From Plasmopara viticola (Eukaryota; Oomycota; Peronosporomycetes; Peronosporales; Peronosporaceae): 60,694 nucleotides of DNA. The position numbers and the translations under genes are program-made. Each line of letters opens with the position of its first letter. The first letter of the stretch is position 1. Shown piece after piece: positions 54,367 through 60,694 of the stretch. The notes under the pieces were generated by a model, which searched no databases, had not been told where the DNA came from, and was given only the letters and a program-made list of their open reading frames with translations. The DNA is taken from the NCBI GenBank assembly GCA_001695595.3, contig MBPM02000215.1:1-60694 (forward strand), written 5' to 3'.

Positions 54367-57060
54367 GGCCAAGAATACGTCCTTTCTATCGCTCTAGACA
54401 TGCACAGATGCAAAAGATTCATACTGAAAGTGTACAATCATTCTGTTGGAGCCCTGAGATGTTGTACGGCCAAAGATACGTCGTTACTATCTCTCTAGAC
54501 ATGCACAGATGCTATAGAGCCACAACGAAGTGTATAATCGTTCTGTTGGAGCACTGAGAAGTCGTACGGCTACAGATACGCCCTTTCTATCGCTCTAGAC
54601 ATGCACAGATGCAAGCCACAACGAAGTGTATAATTAATCTGTTGGAGCGCTAAGACGTTGTACGGCCATAGCCAAGTCCTCTCTATCGCTCTAGACATGC
54701 CCAGACGCAATAGAGCCACAAAGAAGTGTATAATCATTATATTGGAGCGCCAGGACGTTTTACGGCCAGAAATACGTCCTTTCTTACGATCTAGACATGT
54801 ACAAATGGAATAGAGCCGCAACGAAGGGTATATTCATTCTGTTGAAGCACTGAGAACTTGTACGACCAAGAATACGTCCTTTCTATCGCTCTAGACATGC
54901 ACAGATGCAAAAGATCCACACTGAAAGTGTACAATCATTCTGTTGGAGCCCTGAGATGTTGTACGGCCAAAGATACGTCGTTACTATCTCTCTAGACATG
55001 CACAGATGCTATAGAGCCACAACGAAGTGTATAATCGTTCTGTTGGAGCACTGAGAAGTCGTACGGCCACAGATATGCCCTTTCTATCGCTCTAGACATG
55101 CACAGATGCAAGCCACAACGAAGTGTATAATAATTATGTTGGAGCGCTAAGACGTTGTACGGCCATAGCTACGTCCTCTCTATCGCTCTAGACATGCCCA
55201 GACGCAATAGAGCCACAAAGAAGTGTATAATCATTATGTTGGAGCGCCAGGACGTTTTACGGCCAGATATACGTCCTTTCTTACGATCTAGACATGCCCA
55301 AATGGAATAGAGCCGCAACGAAGGGTATATCATTCTGTTGAAGCACTGAGAACTTGTACGACCAAGAATACGTCCTTTCTATCGCTCTAGACATGCACAG
55401 ATGCAAAAGATCCACACTGAAAGTGTACAATCATTCTGTTGGAGCCCTGAGATGTTGTACGGCCAAAGAATCGTCTTTGCTATCTCCCTAGACATGTACA
55501 GATGCTATAGAGCCACAACGAAGTGTATAATCATTCCGTTGGAGCACTGAGAAGTCGTACGGCCACAGATACGCCCTTTCTATCGCTCTAGACATGCACA
55601 GATGCAAGCCACAACGAAGTGTATAATAATTATGTTGGAGCGCTAAGACGTTGTACGGCCACAGCTACGTCCTCTCTATCGCTCTAGACATGCCCAGACG
55701 CAATAGAGCCACAAAGAAGTGTATAATCATTATGTTGGAGCGCCAGGACGTTTTACGGCCAGATATACGTCCTTTCTTACGATCTAGACATGCCCAAATG
55801 GAATAGAGCCGCAACGAAGGGTATATTCATTCTGTTGAAGCACTGAGAACTTGTACGACCAAGAATACGTCCTTTCTATCGCTCTAGACATGCACAGATG
55901 CAAAAGATCCACACTGAAAGTGTACAATCATTCTGTTGGAGCCCTGAGATGTTGTACGGCCAAAGATACGTCGTTACTATCTCTCTAGACATGCACAGAT
56001 GCTATAGAGCCACAACGAAGTGTATAATCGTTCTGTTGGAGCACTGAGAAGTCGTACGGCCACAGATATGCCCTTTCTATCGCTCTAGACATGCACAGAT
56101 GCAAGCCACAACGAAGTGTATAATAATTATGTTGGAGCGCTAAGACGTTGTACGGCCACAGCTACGTCCTCTCTATCGCTCTAGACATGCCCAGACGCAA
56201 TAGAGCCACAAAGAAGTGTATAATCATTATGTTGGAGCGCCAGGACGTTTTACGGCCAGATATACGTCCTTTCTTACGATCTAGACATGCCCAAATGGAA
56301 TAGAGCCGCAACGAAGGGTATATCATTCTGTTGAAGCACTGAAAAGTTGTACGGCCAAGAATACGTCCTTTCTATCGCTCTAGACATGCACAGATGCAAA
56401 AGATCCACACTGAAAGTGTACAATCATTCTGTTGGAGCCCTGAGATGTTGTACGGCCAAAGAATCGTCTTTGCTATCTCCCTAGACATGTACAGATGCTA
56501 TAGAGCCACAACGAAGTGTATAATCATTCCGTTGGAGCACTGGGAAGTCGTACGGCCACAGATACGCCCTTTCTATCGCTCTAGACGCAAGCCACAACGA
56601 AGTGTATAATAATTATGTTGGAGCGCTAAGACGTTGTACGGCCACAGCTACGTCCTCTCTATCGCTCTAGACATGCCCAGACGCAATAGAGCCACAAAGA
56701 AGTGTATAATCATTATGTTGGAGCGCCAGGACGTTTTACGGCCAGATATACGTCCTTTCTTACGATCTAGACATGCCCAAATGGAATAGAGCCGCAACGA
56801 AGGGTATATCATTCTGTTGAAGCACTGAAAAGTTGTACGGCCAAGAATACGTCCTTTCTATCGCTCTAGACATGCACAGATGCAAAAGATCCACACTGAA
56901 AGTGTACAATCATTCTGTTGGAGCCCTGAGATGTTGTACGGCCAAAGAATCGTCGTTGCTATCTCCCTAGACATGTACAGATGCTATAGAGCCACAACGA
57001 AGTGTATAATCATTCCGTTGGAGCACTGGGAAGTCGTACGGCCACAGATACGTCCTTTCT
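54367..57060. repeat. 5-monomer higher-order repeat (~495 bp)
   Basis: Five monomer types follow in fixed order: GATCCACACTGAAAG; CGTCGTTACTATCTCTC (or CGTCTTTGCTATCTCCC); a short one with CAGATGCAAGCCACAACG; CATGCCCAGACGC with CCAGGACG; and TTCTTACGATCTAGAC with GAACTTGTACG or AAAAGTTGTACG. The first type starts near 54,417, 54,912, 55,409, 55,908, 56,402 and 56,886, giving spacings of 495, 497, 499, 494 and 484 bp. The same order is present less regularly from about 50,150. Confidence 0.9.
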
Positions 57061-57419
57061 ATCGCTCTAAACATGAACAGATGCAATAGAGCCACAACGA
57101 AGTGTATAATAATTATATTGGAGCGCTAGACGTTGTACGGCCACAGCTACGTCCTTTCTATCGTTCTAGACATGCCCACATGCAATAGAGCCCCAACGAA
57201 TTGTATAATCATTCTGTTGGAACGCTTAGACGCTGTACGGCCAAAGATATGTCCTTTTATCTCTCTAGACATGCTCAGATTCAATAGAGCCACAAAGAAG
57301 TGTACAATCATTTTGTTGGAGCGCTGAGACGTTGTACGGCCAAAGCTCCGTCCTTTTTATCTATCCAGACATGCACAGATGCTGTAGAGCCACAACGAAG
57401 TGTATAATCATTCTGTTGA

Positions 57420-58095
57420 ACCGCTATTCTTCTTAAGCGCTGAGACGCTTTACGAACCCAGATATGTTCTTTCTATCGGTCTTGAATCGCACACAAAATA
57501 GAGCTACAACGCATTGTCGTTTCATTATTTTGAGGCGCTGAGACGCTGTATGGCCAATAATACGTCCTTTCTTTCGGTCAAGACATGCACAGACGCAATA
57601 GAGCTACAATGCAGTGTATATTTATTCTTTTAAAACGCTAAGACTATGTACGACCACAGATATGTCCTTTCTATCGATCTCGACATGCACAGACGCGAAG
57701 GAGCCACAACGAAGTGTAAAATCATTCTACTGGTGTACTGAGACGCTGTACGGCCAAAGATACGTTTATTTCTGTCTAGACATGATCAAACGCAATAGAT
57801 CTATAACGAAGTGTATATTTATTCATTTAAAATGCTGAGACGCTATACGGTCACGGAAACGTCCTTTCTATTGGTCTAGACATGCATAGACGCAATAGAG
57901 CCACAACGAAGTGTATCTTTATCCTTTTGAAGCGCTGAGAAGCTGTACGGCCACAGATACATCCTCTCGATCGGTCTAAACATGCACAGACGCAATAGAG
58001 CCACAAGATGTTGTAGATTCATTCTTTTGAAGCTCTGAGACGCTGTATGGCCACAGATATGTCCTTTCTATCGATCTAGACATGCACAGACGCAT
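57420..58095. repeat. Decayed satellite edge
   Basis: About seven monomers remain recognisable by GAGACGCTGTACGGCCA, CATGCACAGACGC and GAGCCACAACG but are heavily diverged. An insertion (CCGCTATTCTTCTTAAGCGC) lies near 57,421, and period length varies between about 95 and 101 bp. Satellite sequence stops after CATGCACAGACGCATTGG at about 58,098. Decay towards the edge is expected where unequal exchange no longer reaches. Confidence 0.85.
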
Positions 58096-58264
58096 TGGTC
58101 TAGACAAAATGAACATTAAGTATACCACGGCCTTAAGCACGAGCGAAGATAAAACACTAGGTGATGATGTTGAAAGCAAAAGAAATGCGGTTCAAAGACA
58201 GTCATCATTGCAAGTTTTTGTATGTGTGTAAATAACTGTAAGTCGAATGTCGGTGTCGTCTAGT

Positions 58265-58335
58265 GAGTAGGAGGTGTAGTGGTTAGGACGTGAGCTTAAC
58301 ACGCTCAAGATCGAGGGTTCGGTCCGCTGCTCCGA
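58265..58335 (+). tRNA. Degenerate tRNA-Val(AAC)-like sequence
   Basis: A perfect five-base-pair anticodon stem (TGAGC / GCTCA, 58,291-58,295 and 58,303-58,307) encloses the loop TTAACAC, placing anticodon AAC (valine) at 58,298-58,300. Upstream, GTGTAGTGGTTAGGACG resembles the D-arm / A-box of eukaryotic tRNA-Val. Downstream, GGTTCGGTCC resembles the B-box but is one base short. GGAG (58,270-58,273) can pair with CTCC (58,330-58,333) as the outer acceptor, but the inner acceptor, D-stem and T-stem have mismatches, and a few bases seem lost before the D-arm. I read it as a tRNA pseudogene or the head of a tRNA-derived SINE rather than a working tRNA. A functional tRNA with sequence errors is less likely but possible. 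Confidence 0.5.
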
Positions 58336-58422
58336 TATATGGTAGTGCAAGATTTTCGATCATACATAATTTTGCGATAGCTACACTCAATACTCCAAGA
58401 TCATTTGGCCTAAGTTGAACAA
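58336..58422. other. Short AT-rich spacer, no feature seen
   Basis: AT-rich sequence lies between the tRNA-like element and the doubtful open frame. It has no poly-T stretch of four or more close to the tRNA-like 3' end that would serve as a clear RNA polymerase III terminator. A SINE tail was looked for and not found. Confidence 0.4.
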
Positions 58423-58671
58423 TCATAGACTTGTCCCCTCAGCACAAACAATTGTCAACACAAACAAAGCTATCCATACAAATAAAAAACATAACAGAAA
58501 GTAGGTAGTAGCCCTCGTGCGACGATTTGGAAAAAGGTGTACATTCGTCTTGGGTGCACTTTGCGCGTTGTCGGACGATGTTTTGGCTCTTTCTTGCTCT
58601 TGCTTAGGCTTGAAGCAGATTTTAAACGAATGAAAACGGTCACTCCTTAAAGACAGCTTGGCCGAGGTCAA
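58423..58671 (-). CDS. Doubtful open frame with hydrophobic C-terminus
   Basis: The frame of about 82 codons has no ATG. Its nominal start is TTG, and an in-frame stop lies about 14 codons further upstream, so it could only be a real product as an internal or last exon or a remnant. The first ~55 residues are polar and basic (KPKQEQERAKTSSDNAQ), followed by a stretch of about 22 hydrophobic residues (YFLLCFLFVWIALFVLTIVC) and a short AEGTSL end. That layout would suit a tail-anchored membrane protein. However, the hydrophobic part is the complement of an A-rich sequence (AAACAAAGC, AAATAAAAAAC), so it may be a composition artefact. I recognise no family and see no promoter or intron signals I trust. 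Confidence 0.15.
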   Translation of the reverse strand: MTSAKLSLRSDRFHSFKICFKPKQEQERAKTSSDNAQSAPKTNVHLFPNRRTRATTYFLLCFLFVWIALFVLTIVCAEGTSL

Positions 58672-58679
58672 GTAGTCTG

Positions 58680-58877
58680 TATTACCAAATACGACTTACA
58701 CTTCTCTATGCCTTCGTCGAATGATAATATACAGATTGACCACATGGCTATAAGCTTAATTTGAGGTAGACTTCCAGTCGTTGGGTGTGACGAACACCTT
58801 TATTGGTTGAATAAAACTAATGGTTCGAAACCAAAAGTTCTCACTGAGACCAGTATTGATGCTATTTTCGCAGTTAA
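58680..58877. other. Unique spacer, nothing recognised
   Basis: About 200 bp of unique AT-leaning sequence follows the stop side of the broken gene. I see no repeat, RNA gene or open frame of note. If the gene remnant was once complete, this stretch would be its 3' flank. Confidence 0.4.
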
Positions 58878-59829
58878 TCACTTTACCTTGATCGTTGTCC
58901 GCATAGCGAAGCAGTGACCTCGCATGTTCTTCTTGTACACTCCAATAAGGTATACACCACGGGCAAGAACGACGTTTGGCATGGGAATCACCCGTCGAGC
59001 GATTGCAAGGTATCCTGCACCATTGACGTCGAAGAGGTTACAGCAAAGTTGAGGCATCTGATAGCTCCATCCTGACTTAAGGACGGCTTGACGACAGTAA
59101 CGAACGATCTGGTCAATCTTTCGGAAGTCATTGGTCACATCAACGCCAACGAGCTTGGCTTGGCTTGGTTTACATAGTCTTGCCATACTTTGGGTAGCTT
59201 TCGACTTGCAGCTCGAACGCTATCTGGATGGCGTGCACGACGCATGAGTTATCCTCAATGTCGGCAATGGTAAGGAGGGCGCGACAGTCTCGGGCTAAAA
59301 AGTCTTGATGGTCAATGTCGAGACCCAGGTGGCGTGTGAAGTATCTATCCACAATGTCGAGAGATTCTTGATTACATCTTCGCCGAGATGCTTGCGAGGG
59401 AGCCGAAAAAGTTTCGAAGAATCTACCCAAAAGACATGATACTCGTACTCGTCAGCGGAACCCCGGCGATCGTCGATAGCCTCGATCTCGAGAACTTCGA
59501 CAATGGCTGGATGGTGACACGTACGTTTGGGGGCTGCCTGGCGACAAGTTGTTCAGCAGAACGCTTTCGGAGTCGGCTACGCTGGGCAGACGTGTCCTCG
59601 CTCGAAGTGGCTTGCGTAAAGGACAGCGCTCGGTGCCGAAGAGCTGTGAGCACTAGCTGACGCTCTTTGACTAGCTTGGGTTGGGCATGAAGTCAATGCC
59701 GGTAATAACAGAGCTGAAGAAACTGACATCGACGCAAGGTGTGAGGCCGTGTCTGTAGTGGCAGGAGGCGCGATTGAAGTTGCAGCACCCGCATCAAACT
59801 CTGACGCACTGCCATTATGTGTTGCCATG
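58878..59829 (-). pseudogene. Broken chromodomain / cysteine-peptidase-like gene
   Basis: Reading leftwards, five pieces in changing frames form one apparent protein. A Ser/Ala-rich start opens at the ATG at 59,827-59,829, preceded in frame by a stop. A basic linker follows (RKRSAEQLVARQPPNVRV, near 59,500-59,580). Next is a chromodomain-like segment at about 59,395-59,510 with IVEVLEIEAIDD and EYEYHVFWV, comparable to the E-Y-x-V-x-W core of chromodomains. Then come a connector (SLDIVDRYFTRHLGLDID) and a peptidase-like domain. That domain has a candidate nucleophile Cys in DNSCVVHAI (codon 59,242-59,244) and a candidate His in RGHCFAM (codon 58,914-58,916), about 110 residues apart, followed by a stop at 58,878. 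At least four frameshifts lie near 59,620, 59,505, 59,370 and 59,185. Chromodomains of this kind sit at the end of Ty3/gypsy integrases, so a retroelement-derived origin is likely but no reverse transcriptase or integrase is present. Oomycete affinity is from memory. Confidence 0.55.
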
Positions 59830-60265
59830 ACCACAGGGTCCTAAACCGCAGCGACTGGATCAAGAGTCGGGTCAAGGCCGCCCGTCACCCTCTCGAGTCC
59901 TAGCGACAACCGTTTAGTCTCCGACCCCGGTCCAGCCGTCTTGGTCAGGGGCCACTGGGGAGGCACTGGTTGCTAGTTGAGTTCATCCAGCTAGCTTGGG
60001 GCTTGGTCAGCTTGACTTGAGTACTTACAGGAAAATTGAATAATAAAGACGAGTAATAGAGGCGCAAAACCACCATTCGACCTAAATTCCCAAAATCGAT
60101 CGCTTTTCAATTGGTATTCAAACTTGTCAGGCTAAGCCCCCGTTCAAGCCGATAACTTCTAGAAATAATACTCAGTAGTAATCTCTTTAGAGTGGTATGA
60201 ATAGGCATGATTGTAGTTTGCCAAATGTTTTTTGGAGCTAAAGATAGTAATACCATCCTGTGTTT
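59830..60265. other. Unique subtelomeric spacer
   Basis: The part from 59,830 to about 60,000 is GC-richer, and on the minus strand it has short open stretches (for example SPVAPDQDGWTGVGD) that may be more of the broken gene, but they end in stops and show no motif. From 60,000 to 60,265 the sequence is AT-rich with no open frame, repeat or RNA gene that I can support. Confidence 0.4.
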
Positions 60266-60360
60266 GGGGTTTAATCTTTATGGTTTATGGTCTATGGTTT
60301 ATGGTTTATGGCTTATGGTTTAGGGTTTATGGTGTATGGTTAAGGGTGTATGGTTAAGGG
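60266..60360 (+). repeat. Telomere-proximal variant repeats
   Basis: Imperfect 7-bp units precede the pure telomere: TTTATGG and relatives (TCTATGG, CTTATGG) at about 60,278-60,330. A 14-bp dimer GTGTATGGTTAAGG then occurs twice in tandem (60,332-60,345 and 60,346-60,359). The 7-bp phase is kept, so these are telomere repeats that diverged and spread rather than random sequence. Confidence 0.9.
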
Positions 60361-60694
60361 TTTAGGGTTAGGGTTTAGGGTTTAGGGTTTAGGGTTTAGG
60401 GTTTAGGGTTTAGGGTTTAGGGTTTAGGGTTTAGGGTTTAGGGTTTAGGGTTTAGGGTTTAGGGTTTAGGGTTTAGGGTTTAGGGTTTAGGGTTTAGGGT
60501 TTAGGGTTTAGGGTTTAGGGTTTAGGGTTTAGGGTTTAGGGTTTAGGGTTTAGGGTTTAGGGTTTAGGGTTTAGGGTTTAGGGTTAGGGTTTAGGGTTTA
60601 GGGTTTAGGGTTTAGGGTTTAGGGTTTAGGGTTTAGGGTTTAGGGTTTAGGGTTTAGGGTTTAGGGTTTAGGGTTAGGGTTTAGGGTTTAGGGT
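60361..60694 (+). repeat. Telomere, (TTTAGGG)n
   Basis: About 47 units of TTTAGGG run to the end of the window with the G-rich strand 5' to 3' towards the right, the correct orientation for a right chromosome end. Three TTAGGG units (one T missing) interrupt it at 60,368-60,373, 60,584-60,589 and 60,674-60,679. Otherwise it is pure, consistent with telomerase synthesis. Confidence 0.98.

Larger units (their letters stand above)
48170..57420. repeat. Satellite zone 3 (diverged subfamily)
   Basis: Monomers differ from zones 1 and 2 by GAGCCCTGAGATGTTGTACGG, GATCCACACTGAAAGTGTAC, TACGTCGTTACTATCTCTC, ACTGAGAAGTCGTACGG, CATGCCCAGACGCAATAG, CCAGGACGTTTTACGGCC and TTTCTTACGATCTAGAC. Period stays near 100 bp but single monomers range from about 90 to 101 bp. 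The change at about 48,170-48,230 is abrupt. Confidence 0.88.
1..58095. repeat. Subtelomeric satellite array, ~100-bp monomer
   Basis: Head-to-tail monomers of almost exactly 100 bp fill the region, all in one orientation; for example GTTGTACGG recurs near 52, 152, 252 and 352. Taking GTTGT as position 1, the landmarks are GTTGTACGGCCACAG (1-15), ATACGTCC (16-23), a TTTCTATCGCTCTAGAC block (24-40), ATGCACAGATGCAATAGAGC (41-60), CAACGAAGTGTATAATCA (63-80) and TTCTGTTGGAGCGCTGAGAC (81-100). There are no spacers between monomers. The array is cut by the left window edge. It contains XbaI-like TCTAGA and palindromic AGCGCT sites in most monomers. It encodes nothing recognisable, and I do not recognise the family from memory. 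Possible roles are subtelomeric heterochromatin or a centromere-type satellite; the sequence alone does not decide. Confidence 0.97.

Noticed and set aside
334..57838. Many open frames of 60-181 codons on both strands inside the satellite, the longest at 15,206-15,751 and 34,551-35,096 (minus strand)
   Set aside because: They are translations of the repeat itself. Because 100 bp is not a multiple of three, the frame changes each monomer and the same peptides return every 300 bp. Ends fall wherever a variant creates or removes a stop, and there is no conserved start or domain.
57614..57838. Plus-strand 74-codon frame at the array edge
   Set aside because: It lies entirely in decayed monomers and translates repeat sequence.
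1..58095. CRISPR array or other spaced repeat
   Set aside because: Monomers adjoin directly with no unique spacers, the unit is about 100 bp, and the context is a eukaryotic chromosome end.
1..58095. 5S rDNA or other tandem RNA genes
   Set aside because: The monomer has no 5S internal promoter pattern, no tRNA-like boxes and no recognisable rRNA sequence.
58423..58671. Confident membrane-protein gene
   Set aside because: It has no ATG and the hydrophobic stretch is the complement of an A-rich tract. It is kept only as a low-confidence open frame.
59423..59653. Minus-strand 76-codon frame as a separate gene
   Set aside because: It covers the basic linker and then runs out of frame through the chromodomain-like segment, so it is treated as part of the broken gene.
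59388..59660. Plus-strand open frame of 90 codons
   Set aside because: It is antisense to the chromodomain/peptidase remnant, has no recognisable motif, and the minus strand reads much better in content.
58096..60265. Intact transposon with terminal repeats
   Set aside because: I looked for matching inverted or direct ends around the gene remnant and found none. No reverse transcriptase, integrase core or transposase is visible in the window.

Overview
The window is the right-hand end of a eukaryotic chromosome. It holds three blocks: a tandem satellite of about 100 bp per monomer from the left edge to about 58,095 (roughly 580 monomers, continuing off the left edge); a 2.2-kb subtelomeric stretch of mostly unique sequence (58,096-60,265); and a telomere whose G-rich strand reads TTTAGGG towards the right end (degenerate 60,266-60,360, nearly pure 60,361-60,694). 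The last base of the window is therefore at or near a physical chromosome end.

TTTAGGG telomeres occur in plants, several algae, apicomplexans and oomycetes. The only recognisable protein remnant, on the minus strand at 58,878-59,829, reads as a chromodomain followed by a small cysteine-peptidase-like domain. From memory this pairing resembles families common in oomycete (Phytophthora/downy-mildew type) genomes, so an oomycete is my best guess. That is an inference, not a database result. CpG dinucleotides are not depleted in the satellite, which also fits a genome with little cytosine methylation.

The satellite has a layered structure. Zone 1 (1 to about 9,190) mixes several monomer types with GTTGTACGG and CCAAAAATACG. 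Zone 2 (about 9,190-48,170) is dominated by GTTGTGCGG monomers and carries a recurrent marker monomer with GAGAATAAAG. It is built from nested tandem duplications: 2.6-kb, 1.3-kb, 0.8-kb and, near its right side, 6- and 12-monomer higher-order repeats. Zone 3 (about 48,170-57,420) is a diverged subfamily with a clean 5-monomer (about 495 bp) higher-order repeat at 54.4-57.0 kb. The outermost 0.7 kb (57,420-58,095) is decayed monomers. A few monomers look transplanted between zones, and several places show phase slips, scrambling or truncation.

I see no intact protein-coding gene. Open frames inside the array, up to 181 codons, are by-products of the repeat: 100 bp is not a multiple of three, so each monomer is read in a different frame. 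The unique stretch holds a degenerate tRNA-Val(AAC)-like sequence, one doubtful open frame with a hydrophobic end, and the broken chromodomain/peptidase gene. Some small indels, especially at 10,990-12,060, are almost all homopolymer contractions and may be assembly errors; the frameshifts in the gene remnant should be judged with that in mind.
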